NCBI GenBank assembly: GCA_021157445.1
Contig: JAGGWM010000164.1
Location: forward strand, 1-14,746
Reading direction: 5' to 3'
DNA from: Thermococcus sp.
GTDB lineage: Archaea; Methanobacteriota_B; Thermococci; Thermococcales; Thermococcaceae
Length of the DNA stretch: 14,746 nucleotides
The translations under genes and the position numbers were made by a program. Shown here piece after piece: positions 1-6,185 of the stretch. Under the pieces are notes generated by a model. The model was not told the origin of the DNA. It searched no databases and saw nothing but the letters and a program-made list of their open reading frames with translations. Every line of letters starts with the position of its first letter. The first letter of the stretch is position 1.

Positions 1-610
1 CTGATGTTCCCTCAACAGCTATGGCGTTCTTGATTCCATGCTTTAAGAGGTTGAGCACATCCGCTCTTCCCTCGACCACAATTATTGAATCTGAGAAAGG
101 CACATGTGGACCAGCTGGAAGCTTCTCCGGGCCATATTCGATAAGCTCTTTAGCCCTTACTTCCTTCTTGACCTCTTCAGTGATTTCCTGTGTTTCTGGG
201 ATTTCCTCTTCCATAAGGGTTTCAAGTATTTCCTTTGCTCTTTCTATGATGTATTTTCTCTTTGTTGCCCTGACGTCTTCGATTCTTATCACTCTAATCC
301 TTGCCTCTGAAGGCCCTATTCTGTCTATTGTTTCTAAAGCAGCTGCCAATATTGCAGTCTCAACCCTATCTAAGCTGGAGGGAATTGTTATTGTCCCGTA
401 ACTTTTTCCAGCCCTTGTGTGAACATCAACCTTAATCCTTCCTATTCTTCCAGTTTTTTGGAGCTCTCTTAAATCTAGATCATCCCCAAGCAAACCTTCA
501 GTCTGCCCAAAAATAGCACCTACAACGTCAGGTCTTTCCACAATGCCGTTGGCCTCAAATTCCGCGTGGATTACATACTTTGTTGTTCCAAAATCATCCT
601 TTGCAGCCAT
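1..610 (-). CDS. dnaG: Archaeal DnaG primase-like protein, N-terminal 203 residues (3' end cut by the window)
   Basis: Archaeal DnaG is a Toprim-domain protein related to bacterial primase; in archaea it is also found with the RNA exosome. The visible part starts [20 protein letters not shown], has the family-typical N-terminal domain ([20 protein letters not shown] at about residues 31-50), and reaches the start of the Toprim domain ([18 protein letters not shown], about 175-192, with the conserved Glu at 180). The remaining C-terminal half lies outside the window. The ATG at 610 is preceded by an AGGTGAT-type ribosome binding site, although its spacing is short. The reading frame stays open upstream through a TTG with a stronger site, described separately. 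The gene lies downstream of the Toprim protein at 717-1097 on the same strand and is probably co-transcribed with it. Identity is very secure; only the start is open. Confidence 0.96.
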   Translation of the reverse strand, partial: MAAKDDFGTTKYVIHAEFEANGIVERPDVVGAIFGQTEGLLGDDLDLRELQKTGRIGRIKVDVHTRAGKSYGTITIPSSLDRVETAILAAALETIDRIGPSEARIRVIRIEDVRATKRKYIIERAKEILETLMEEEIPETQEITEEVKKEVRAKELIEYGPEKLPAGPHVPFSDSIIVVEGRADVLNLLKHGIKNAIAVEGTS

Positions 611-691
611 GCTATCACCTTCTATTCCTTTCTTTTTTAACATTCTTTGCTTTTCAAGCAAAATCTGGTGGATTGTAGTCTTTTTTCTTTT

Positions 692-708
692 CAATCCATA
701 CCCCTCCC
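692..708 (-). promoter_or_regulatory. Strong ribosome binding site and possible upstream TTG start for dnaG
   Basis: On the minus strand GGGAGGGG (708-701) is followed after six bases by TTG (694-692), which is in frame with dnaG. Starting there would add 28 mostly basic residues (beginning [16 protein letters not shown]) before the usual MAAKDD start. A competing ATG in the spacer is followed at once by GAT and a TGA stop. Whether the extension is made is inference. Confidence 0.4.
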
Positions 709-716
709 TTCGGGGG

Positions 717-1097
717 TCAGAAACGGAGATCCCTAACACGGACGTAAAGAGAGTACAAGTCCTCGATGCCTTTAATGTCCTTTTTTGCTATTTTCTTGAG
801 TTCTTTTCGTGTCTCTGTATCTACTTTGCATTTATACCCTTCCAAATATCGGGTTAGTTTTCTTGCAAGCTCTTCACCCTTTCTGTCGAGGTCTGTTAAT
901 ATCATGACATCGTGATAGTGAGAGGCTATTAAGGCAATCTCCGCCAGCGGTAAACGGGAGAGCCTAATTATCTCCGTTTCGACCCCCAATTTTCGTAAAG
1001 CTACCTCGTCTCGCATTCCCTCTACGAGGATGACACCTTCAAACTCTCGCAATTTGTTTATAATTTGCTCAAATCTTTTATAATTTTCGGCGTACAT
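717..1097 (-). CDS. Small Toprim-domain protein, UPF0292 family
   Basis: A stand-alone Toprim protein of 126 residues, the usual size for the archaeal UPF0292 family, whose function is not established. The Toprim signature is clear: ILVEGMRDE at about residues 23-31 (Glu26) and TDLDRKG at about 68-74 (Asp69 and Asp71), the metal-binding acidic residues shared with DnaG, topoisomerases and RNase M5-like nucleases. I chose the ATG at 1097 because the conserved protein begins [10 protein letters not shown], and because a TATA element at 1129-1137 would place the transcript start about ten bases upstream of it. A longer reading from a TTG at 1151 would start upstream of that promoter. Its neighbour dnaG begins about 100 bases downstream on the same strand, so two Toprim proteins are probably made together. 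A role in RNA or DNA processing is inference. Confidence 0.85.
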   Translation of the reverse strand: MYAENYKRFEQIINKLREFEGVILVEGMRDEVALRKLGVETEIIRLSRLPLAEIALIASHYHDVMILTDLDRKGEELARKLTRYLEGYKCKVDTETRKELKKIAKKDIKGIEDLYSLYVRVRDLRF

Positions 1098-1128
1098 ATT
1101 GCCGTCATGATGGTGAGAGTTCGATAGT

Positions 1129-1137
1129 ATTATAAAG
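1129..1137 (-). promoter_or_regulatory. TATA element for the Toprim-dnaG transcript
   Basis: The minus strand reads CTTTATAAT with an A-rich BRE-like stretch (CCAAAA) just upstream. The expected transcript start is near 1107, ten bases before the ATG at 1097, which supports that start over the TTG at 1151. Confidence 0.6.
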
Positions 1138-1216
1138 TTTTGGGAAGCCAAGACTCAATAAAGCGTTCACTTTGTTTAAAATCACTAAGCTATAACAAGG
1201 TTATGTATAAATGTAT

Positions 1217-1264
1217 GTTACATGTTTTGTTGTGTATTTTTAACCATTTTGATAGTAACAAAAC
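1217..1264. repeat. Nested inverted repeats in the divergent promoter region
   Basis: GTTTTGTT at 1224-1231 is the exact reverse complement of AACAAAAC at 1257-1264, and GTTAC at 1217-1221 pairs with GTAAC at 1255-1259. A short hyphenated palindrome ATGTA-TGT-TACAT lies at 1211-1223. The stretch is AT-rich, so some of these matches may be chance. It lies between the two divergent promoters. Confidence 0.4.
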
Positions 1265-1280
1265 TGCATATTTATGCAGT
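1263..1280. repeat. Perfect palindrome upstream of trmBL2, possible operator
   Basis: ACTGCATA (1263-1270), a two-base TT centre, and TATGCAGT (1273-1280) form a perfect 8-base-arm palindrome. It ends about 50 bases before the trmBL2 TATA box, a position suited to an activator or to a regulator shared with the divergent dnaG transcript. The bound protein is unknown. The motif does not match the TATCAC-N5-GTGATA site of TrmBL1. Confidence 0.5.
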
Positions 1281-1331
1281 CAAAATAAAATTACAATTAG
1301 AAAAAGTGCAACTAAAATCGATGAGAAAAAA

Positions 1332-1339
1332 TTTATATA
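1332..1339 (+). promoter_or_regulatory. TATA box of trmBL2
   Basis: TTTATATA preceded by an A-rich BRE-like run. The expected transcript start is near 1360, followed by a ribosome binding site GAGGTGAT at 1366-1373 and the ATG at 1379. This is a complete archaeal promoter and start arrangement. Confidence 0.8.
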
Positions 1340-1378
1340 GGTTGTTGGCCATTTTACAAATATAAGAGGTGATTAAAA

Positions 1379-2173
1379 ATGGTGAAAGAAAGAATGGTGG
1401 AGCTTTTGCAAGAACATTTTGAGCTGAATTTATATGAAGCTAGGGCATACGTTGCACTAGTTGGCTTCGGAGTTCTTACACCAGCAGAACTTGCAAGCGT
1501 TTCCGAAGTCCCGGCTCCAAGAACTTACGACGTTTTGAGGAGTCTGGAAAAGAAGGGTTTTGCACTAAGCCAGCCAGGAAAAGCCAACAAATACAGGCCA
1601 GTGCATCCCAAAAACGTTCTTGAGAAATTTATTGAGGACTGGCAGGTTAGAGTTAAAGAAGAGCTTGAAGCCAAGAAGAAAGCCAAGGAAGAACTCTTAG
1701 AACTGATGACCCCTCTAATAGAAACTGAAGTTCCTAAATACGGTGTTGAGAGGGTATGGGTGGTCAGAGGCATTAGAAACTCGACCCTCAAGACTCAAGA
1801 GATGTTTGAAGACGTTGAGAAAGAAATACTGCTGGCAGACAATGGTTACATTGCGGCAAACCTTGATGAGGAAATAACAAAAGCCATCGATAGAGGAGTT
1901 ACCGCGAAAATAATAGTGTCCAAACAGATACTTCCAAGAATTGAGACATCAAAACTAATGGACTACTACAAAGAAGGAAAGCTTGAGCTCAGGGTGCTTG
2001 AGAAGATAGAGCTCCCCATGCTAATATGCGATGAGGAAGTGTTCTTTGCTTTGGAAGATTTGGCAGCGAGGTACTTCAACTATGAAACCCAAGTATGGAT
2101 AAAGGACTTCAGAGTAGCTGGTCTCTTTAAAGGAAAATTCAATGAATATTGGGAAAAGGCAGAGAAAGTTTAG
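1379..2173 (+). CDS. trmBL2: TrmBL2, abundant TrmB-family DNA-binding chromatin protein
   Basis: The TrmB-like protein of 264 residues characteristic of Thermococcales. The N-terminal winged-helix domain spans about residues 5-80 (AYVALVGFGVLTPAELA, then the recognition region SEVPAPRTYDVLRSLEKKG). It is followed by a charged helical, probably coiled-coil segment (about 83-113, rich in Lys and Glu) and an alpha/beta C-terminal domain. Known members coat DNA as stiff filaments with little sequence preference and repress many genes. They lack the sugar-binding ability of TrmB and TrmBL1. The length and N-terminal sequence closely follow the well-studied Pyrococcus and Thermococcus proteins. The gene is monocistronic with its own strong promoter. 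Its stop overlaps by four bases the stop of the convergent winged-helix gene. The palindromes upstream suggest regulation by another factor or by itself, which is inference. Confidence 0.93.
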   Translation: MVKERMVELLQEHFELNLYEARAYVALVGFGVLTPAELASVSEVPAPRTYDVLRSLEKKGFALSQPGKANKYRPVHPKNVLEKFIEDWQVRVKEELEAKKKAKEELLELMTPLIETEVPKYGVERVWVVRGIRNSTLKTQEMFEDVEKEILLADNGYIAANLDEEITKAIDRGVTAKIIVSKQILPRIETSKLMDYYKEGKLELRVLEKIELPMLICDEEVFFALEDLAARYFNYETQVWIKDFRVAGLFKGKFNEYWEKAEKV

Positions 2174-2379
2174 ATGTACTTAAACTCTTCCTCCTCCTTG
2201 CTTTTTTCTTTCAATTTCCAAAAGACTTTTCCATCTCTTTCGATGCTCTCAACCTTTCCTTGCTCCAAAAGTCTAAGCAAGAATCTTCTGGTTTCGGCTA
2301 AGCTCAAACCGGTTTCTTTTGCAATTTCCTCAGTTGTCATTTCTTTTGTTAGGGTATTTAAAATCTTCAGGTGCCTCAT
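2170..2379 (-). CDS. Small winged-helix DNA-binding protein
   Basis: A 69-residue protein that is essentially one winged helix-turn-helix. A first helix (HLKILNTLTKEM) is followed by the turn and recognition helix (TTEEIAKETGLSLAETRRFLLRLLEQGKV, about residues 15-43), and the wing strands are around VESIERDGKVFWKL. The tail is strongly acidic and basic (KEKSKEEEEF). No ligand or dimerisation domain is present, so it may act as a simple repressor or as a partner subunit. It is the last gene of a three-gene operon. Its ATG overlaps the stop of the zinc-ribbon gene in an ATGA arrangement and a strong GGAGGAGAT site precedes it. Its stop overlaps that of trmBL2 on the other strand. The target is unknown. 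Confidence 0.8.
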   Translation of the reverse strand: MRHLKILNTLTKEMTTEEIAKETGLSLAETRRFLLRLLEQGKVESIERDGKVFWKLKEKSKEEEEFKYI

Positions 2380-2696
2380 CTTATCTCCTCCATTTTCTTA
2401 TATCTTTCCAGCAATTCCACTATCATTTTCATAACTTCTAGATGTTTTTTTAACTCATCTACATCATCAGGGAGTTGATTTGCCAATAATTTCAGCTTTT
2501 CTATAAGGCTTTCTTCAATACCCTTTAATTTAACCGTATCTTCTTTTTTTCTGTGCTCACAAATTGGACAAAAAACCCTTCCGTTTAATTCAAAGAGGGG
2601 AGAACCACATTTTGGACAATGCCTATCAAGCATCTTTGCTCCGGATAAGAGGAGTGGAGTTATTATTTCTCTAATCTCCTTGTCGCTTAGTGCCAT
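2376..2696 (-). CDS. UPF0148 zinc-ribbon protein (Sjogren's syndrome/scleroderma autoantigen 1 family)
   Basis: A protein of 106 residues with the zinc ribbon CPKCG at about 27-31 and CPICE at about 43-47, a four-cysteine metal site, followed by a long charged helical segment (about 55-104). Length and layout fit the archaeal UPF0148 family, related to the eukaryotic SSSCA1/ZNRD2 protein, whose molecular role is not settled. I use the ATG at 2696. It follows the TAA of the arginase-fold gene by one base and has an AGGTGA site at proper distance. An apparent upstream GTG (2705) lies inside that ribosome binding site and is unlikely to be a start. The gene is translationally coupled to both neighbours, so the three products probably share a process, which is not known. 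Confidence 0.85.
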   Translation of the reverse strand: MALSDKEIREIITPLLLSGAKMLDRHCPKCGSPLFELNGRVFCPICEHRKKEDTVKLKGIEESLIEKLKLLANQLPDDVDELKKHLEVMKMIVELLERYKKMEEIR

Positions 2697-2697
2697 T

Positions 2698-3426
2698 TTA
2701 CTCACCTATAAGGGCTGTGTAAACCTCAATCAAAGCTTTCTTTCCAAGTTTTGATCTTTTTATCCTGTCTGAAATCTCCGCTATATCGCATGCTATTATT
2801 TTGAAGTTTTTCTTAATTTCACTTATAAGCTCCAACAACTCTTCTAGGCTGAGCTCGCCATGTTGGAATCTGGCGATTTTATATTCAGGCTTTAAAACAT
2901 CCATATCAACTGTTAGGTAGATTTCTTCTCCAAGATATCTCCGCATGCTGGTGATTATTTCCTCCATCGGAGATGTTTTTAGGCTTTTGTATGCCTTCCA
3001 TTTTCCCCTTGTTCTCTTGCTTCTTGGAAGTGCGGGAAAAATTTTAACCCTCCTTGTCCATAAACTCGTCCCCTCGGTGGTGGGTATCATCAACACAGGC
3101 CCAACTACTGTCGCTCGGTTTACTGCTTTCTCCTCTAGAACATAAGCAAGCCAAGAACCGTGGTCAAGGTAATCGTGCATTAAGTCAGTATGAGCGTCAA
3201 TACTTATTATAGAGGGGGGTTTTATCCTTTTAATTATCCCATATGTTGCCAAATGTTCCCCAATAATATAGCATTTGTCTAAAGGCACTCTGTCTGCGAG
3301 TAATTCTACATTATTTGATTCAACTATCATAAACTCTTCTATTAGCTTGTTCCTTTTTAGTAATTCTATAGTATACATAACTCCTTCCTTGTTGGGTTTC
3401 TCTCCGAAAGGGATAAATGTAACCAT
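2698..3426 (-). CDS. Arginase/ureohydrolase-fold enzyme, substrate unknown
   Basis: A 242-residue member of the binuclear manganese ureohydrolase superfamily (arginase, agmatinase, formimidoylglutamase). The metal ligands can be followed: GEH at 56-58 in place of the usual GGDH, DAHTD at 77-81, a downstream DHG at 88-90 matching the conserved active-site histidine, and DMD at 174-176. DIAE near 214-217 matches the late conserved glutamate. The segment after DMD (LKPEYKIARFQHGELS) departs from the standard DPxxAPGTGTPxxGG loop that helps define substrate, and the protein is shorter than typical agmatinases of about 300 residues. It is probably an active metalloenzyme with a different substrate, but it could have lost activity. 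The ATG at 3426 is preferred to a TTG at 3438, which would coincide with the expected transcript start. First gene of a three-gene operon. Confidence 0.8.
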   Translation of the reverse strand: MVTFIPFGEKPNKEGVMYTIELLKRNKLIEEFMIVESNNVELLADRVPLDKCYIIGEHLATYGIIKRIKPPSIISIDAHTDLMHDYLDHGSWLAYVLEEKAVNRATVVGPVLMIPTTEGTSLWTRRVKIFPALPRSKRTRGKWKAYKSLKTSPMEEIITSMRRYLGEEIYLTVDMDVLKPEYKIARFQHGELSLEELLELISEIKKNFKIIACDIAEISDRIKRSKLGKKALIEVYTALIGE

Positions 3427-3458
3427 TTCTTTCCCCAAAGCTATTTCTGATTCATCCC

Positions 3459-3471
3459 TTTTAAATTTATA
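3459..3471 (-). promoter_or_regulatory. TATA element of the arginase-fold operon
   Basis: The minus strand reads TATAAATTTAAAA. The expected transcript start is near 3438, about 12 bases before the ATG at 3426. A GGGG run lies just before the start codon. Confidence 0.6.
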
Positions 3472-3500
3472 GCTAATTGCCCTTTAATTGTAGGGGAGTT

Positions 3501-3510
3501 AAAGTTAAAA
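3501..3510 (+). promoter_or_regulatory. Probable promoter of the HPS-PHI operon
   Basis: The A/T stretch AAAGTTAAAA is the best TATA-like element between the two divergent genes. It would start transcription near 3533, upstream of a GGGAGGT ribosome binding site and the ATG at 3558. It is a weak match and the exact element is uncertain. Confidence 0.35.
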
Positions 3511-3557
3511 GCACCCAATTTGATGTTAATTTGAATATCATTGGGAGGTAAGTCAAG

Positions 3558-4778
3558 ATGATCCTGCAGGTAGCGCTTGATCTGACTGATATCGAGCAGG
3601 CAATTTCTATAGCAGAGAAAGCCGCTCGTGGTGGGGCTCATTGGCTTGAAGTGGGGACTCCTTTAATAAAGAAAGAAGGCATGAGGGCAGTAGAACTAAT
3701 GAAGAGAAGGTTTCCTGATAGGAAAATCGTGGCAGATTTAAAAACCATGGATACTGGTGCCCTTGAAGTTGAAATGGCAGCAAGACACGGTGCCGATGTG
3801 GTTTCGATACTTGGAGTTGCCGATGACAAGACAATAAAAGATGCCGTGATGGTTGCAAGGAAGTATGGAATAAAGGTAATGGTTGATTTAATTGGGGTTA
3901 AAGACAAGGTAAAGAGAGCCAAAGAACTTGAAAAAATGGGTGTACATTACATCTTAGTCCACACAGGTATAGATGAGCAGGCCCAAGGGAAAAATCCTCT
4001 GGAGGATTTAGAAAAAGTTGTAAAAGCCGTAAAAGTTCCAGTTGCTGTGGCGGGAGGCTTAAATTTAGAGACAATCCCAAAGGTTATTGAAGCAGGGGCC
4101 ACTATTATCATCGTTGGTGGAGCAATAACAAGGGCAAAGGATCCTGAAGGAGTTACCCGAAAAATACTTGATCTGTTCTGGGGTGAATACATGGTTACTA
4201 TAAGGAAAGCAATCAAGGATATTACCGAACACATAAACATGGTTGCTGGTTCTTTAAAGCTTGAGCAGGTCAGGGGAATGATAGATGCAATGATAGGTGC
4301 AAACAAAATATTTATCTACGGTGCTGGAAGGAGCGGTTTAGTTGGAAAAGCCTTTGCAATGCGCTTAATGCACCTTGATTTTAACGTATACGTTGTTGGG
4401 GAGACAATTACTCCCGCTTTTGAAGAGGGAGATCTCTTAATTGCAATCAGTGGAAGTGGCGAAACAAGAACGATAGTAGATGCCGCTGAAATCGCAAAGA
4501 AGCAGGGTGGAAAAGTTGTTGCCATAACCTCCTATAAAGACTCAACCCTTGGAAAACTTGCTGATGTTGTGGTAGAAATCCCAGGGAGAACAAAAACGGA
4601 CATTCCAACGGATTATATAGCAAGGCAAATGCTCACCGAATACAAGTGGATTGCTCCAATGGGTACGCTGTTTGAAGATTCAACAATGCTGTTTTTGGAT
4701 GGCATTATAGCACTACTAATGGCGACGTTTCAAAAAACTGAAAAGGACATGAGGAAAAAGCACGCAACCTTAGAGTGA
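3558..4778 (+). CDS. Fused 3-hexulose-6-phosphate synthase / 6-phospho-3-hexuloisomerase (HPS-PHI)
   Basis: A bifunctional enzyme of 406 residues. The N-terminal half (about 1-210) is a hexulose-phosphate synthase of the OMP-decarboxylase-like TIM-barrel suprafamily, with ALDLTDIEQA at the start, the ADLKTMD catalytic motif (Asp60, Lys62, Asp65) and the phosphate-binding VAVAGGLN and IIIVGGAI loops. The C-terminal half (about 212-406) is a SIS-domain isomerase with IYGAGRSG at 253-260 and SGSGET at 298-303. In Thermococcales, which lack the oxidative pentose phosphate pathway, this fusion runs the ribulose monophosphate route in reverse: fructose 6-phosphate goes to hexulose 6-phosphate, then to ribulose 5-phosphate plus formaldehyde. 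It heads a six-gene run. The join between the halves carries an internal ribosome-binding-like site and ATG, described separately. Start supported by GGGAGGT upstream. Confidence 0.95.
   Translation: MILQVALDLTDIEQAISIAEKAARGGAHWLEVGTPLIKKEGMRAVELMKRRFPDRKIVADLKTMDTGALEVEMAARHGADVVSILGVADDKTIKDAVMVARKYGIKVMVDLIGVKDKVKRAKELEKMGVHYILVHTGIDEQAQGKNPLEDLEKVVKAVKVPVAVAGGLNLETIPKVIEAGATIIIVGGAITRAKDPEGVTRKILDLFWGEYMVTIRKAIKDITEHINMVAGSLKLEQVRGMIDAMIGANKIFIYGAGRSGLVGKAFAMRLMHLDFNVYVVGETITPAFEEGDLLIAISGSGETRTIVDAAEIAKKQGGKVVAITSYKDSTLGKLADVVVEIPGRTKTDIPTDYIARQMLTEYKWIAPMGTLFEDSTMLFLDGIIALLMATFQKTEKDMRKKHATLE
4180..4193 (+). promoter_or_regulatory. Internal ribosome-binding-like site and ATG at the HPS-PHI domain boundary
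   Basis: GGGGTGA (4180-4186) lies four bases before an in-frame ATG (4191-4193, Met212), exactly where the isomerase half begins. It could be the remnant of a separate isomerase gene start, or a working internal start giving a 195-residue isomerase. Sequence alone cannot tell these apart. Confidence 0.35.
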
Positions 4779-4783
4779 TTCAT

Positions 4784-5539
4784 ATGTCCTCTTTTCCTTA
4801 TATTTTTGTCGGAATCGGAAACAACGGGGGCAAAGTTGTTCAAAACATTAGTATGGAAGGAGTTTCAAGGATCGTAATAAACCCAACTTACTATCTACTC
4901 GGAAAGTCGTCTTTTCGTCAAAATCTCAAGAATTTGTTCTGGAACGTTCCGGAGGATGCAATTTTGTGGTTTATACTTGAAAATAAGCCGATAAATGTTG
5001 AAATAGTGGAGGTTATTCTTGAATATATGCCGCAAAAGCCCCTTAAGTTGGCCTACCTTCTTACCCCCCAAAAGGAGCTTGTTCATGAAGAAAAGCCTCT
5101 ATGGGCAGAGAACTTTGACACGGTCTTTTATGACTCGCTGTGGGAATTTCTAGATGAATACGCTTCCTCTTCGCTTGAATCTGCGTTCCAAATGGCCACA
5201 AAGAACATTGGATTGATGTTTACGAGACTCCACTATTACTTGGAGAACCAAATGCTGGTTAACGTTGACTACGCTGATTTCTTTAATATGATAAAGGGAA
5301 GTAACATAGGTATACTTCGTCTTTTAAGGAAAGTCGATTTCGACTGGCATTGGGGAATATGGGACAGAGGCTTGGTAAACATTTTAGTGGGTGAAAAAGT
5401 TCCGCTGAGTTATGCCCATAAAATACTCAACACATTTCAAAAGCTCTTGAAAGAGAAGGATATAATATGGGGAATAAAAATGGAGGAAGGCCTAGGGGAA
5501 GGGGTGGAAATCCTTTCGCTGTTGGTTAAGAGGTGGTAA
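4784..5539 (+). CDS. Degenerate FtsZ/tubulin-superfamily protein lacking the GGGTGTG loop
   Basis: A protein of 251 residues that I align by eye, end to end, with archaeal FtsZ. IFVGIGNNGGKVVQNI (7-22) matches the first nucleotide loop region (GCGGAGNNT in FtsZ). EGVSRIVINPTYYLL (25-39) matches the strand carrying the NTDAQ motif. LVNVDYADFFNMIKG (158-172) matches the T7 loop NxDxAD, with Asp162 and Asp165 kept. GLVNILVGEKVPLSYAHKIL (196-215) and DIIWGIKMEEGLGEGVEIL (226-244) match the C-terminal domain (GPEDLTLEE, IIWGATIDE). The tubulin-signature GGGTGTG loop is absent: its place, after DAILWF (58-63), is taken by ILENKPINVEI. The protein is much shorter than FtsZ (about 370). It is thus probably unable to bind GTP normally. 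Start: ATG 4784; the GTG at 4775 sits inside the ribosome binding site. Function unknown. Confidence 0.65.
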   Translation: MSSFPYIFVGIGNNGGKVVQNISMEGVSRIVINPTYYLLGKSSFRQNLKNLFWNVPEDAILWFILENKPINVEIVEVILEYMPQKPLKLAYLLTPQKELVHEEKPLWAENFDTVFYDSLWEFLDEYASSSLESAFQMATKNIGLMFTRLHYYLENQMLVNVDYADFFNMIKGSNIGILRLLRKVDFDWHWGIWDRGLVNILVGEKVPLSYAHKILNTFQKLLKEKDIIWGIKMEEGLGEGVEILSLLVKRW

Positions 5540-5540
5540 A

Positions 5541-6185
5541 ATGGAGGCTATCTTTTTTGACATAGATGAAACACTTTTAAGTGAAAGGCCGCTTGTGATG
5601 CTTTTTCTTCCACAGGTTTATGAGATGCTTTCAAAAAAGTTGGGAATTTCCAGAGGAGACGCTCGGTTAAAATTCCTTAGAGAGCTTTCTGAGAGAAGGA
5701 ACACTTACGAATGGCATGACTGGAACTTCTTTTTTGAGAGCTTTGGACTGAATTTTAAATATGAGGAACTCTTGAGGGCATATCCCCACAAGATTCGTGT
5801 TTTCCCTGACGTGAAGCCGACTCTGGAATGGTTAAAAGAGGAAGGGTACAAGCTCGGTGTAATAACCAGCGGTCCAGAATATCAGAAGTTAAAGCTGAGA
5901 ATAGCAAAGCTTGATAAGTACTTTGATGTAATTGCAACCAGGGAAGATGTAAAGACCGTAAAGCCTGACCCTAAAATATTTTTATATGCCTGTGAAAAAT
6001 TAAATGTTGATCCTGAGAGGGCTATAATGGTTGGGGATAATCTCCATCAAGATGTTTATGGGGCAAAAAACGTTGGAATGCTTGCAGTATGGATAAATAG
6101 AGATGAATCGGAGGATTATAACTTTGCAGATTTTGAAATTAGGAGCCTTCATCAGTTAAGAAAAATCCTGGGGGGTTTAAGATGA
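5541..6185 (+). CDS. HAD-superfamily phosphatase (subfamily IA, glyceraldehyde-3-phosphate phosphatase-like)
   Basis: A 214-residue HAD hydrolase with all four motifs: DIDET at 7-11 (nucleophile Asp7 and general acid Asp9), VITSG at 107-111, the lysine in VKPDP (Lys141), and MVGDNLHQD at 163-171 (Asp166 and Asp171). The helical cap between motifs I and II (about 17-95) is the subfamily IA type. Archaeal relatives are often annotated as glyceraldehyde-3-phosphate phosphatase, but substrate cannot be read from sequence in this family. It starts one base after the stop of the FtsZ-like gene, with GAGGTGG upstream, and its own stop overlaps the next start (ATGA). The setting next to pentose phosphate synthesis suggests a sugar-phosphate or damaged-metabolite substrate, which is inference. 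Confidence 0.85.
   Translation: MEAIFFDIDETLLSERPLVMLFLPQVYEMLSKKLGISRGDARLKFLRELSERRNTYEWHDWNFFFESFGLNFKYEELLRAYPHKIRVFPDVKPTLEWLKEEGYKLGVITSGPEYQKLKLRIAKLDKYFDVIATREDVKTVKPDPKIFLYACEKLNVDPERAIMVGDNLHQDVYGAKNVGMLAVWINRDESEDYNFADFEIRSLHQLRKILGGLR

Noticed and set aside
543..857. Plus-strand frame antisense to dnaG and the Toprim gene
   Set aside because: Both minus-strand genes are clearly real and conserved; the antisense product shows no family signal.
1140..1340. Open frame on the plus strand in the divergent promoter region
   Set aside because: It spans two TATA elements and the palindromes, has no ribosome binding site, and its product has no recognisable composition or motif.
1129..1378. 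TrmBL1-type TATCAC-N5-GTGATA sugar-regulation site near trmBL2
   Set aside because: No match to the spaced palindrome was found; the palindrome that is present has a different sequence.
3441..3641. Minus-strand frame overlapping the arginase-fold promoter and the 5' end of HPS-PHI
   Set aside because: It covers promoter sequence and lies antisense to a highly conserved catalytic domain.
4775..4783. Upstream GTG starts for several genes (also at 2705, 7177, 12329 and 13605)
   Set aside because: Each GTG is part of, or next to, a GGTGA-type ribosome binding site that serves a well-spaced ATG nine bases further on, and most overlap the preceding stop codon.
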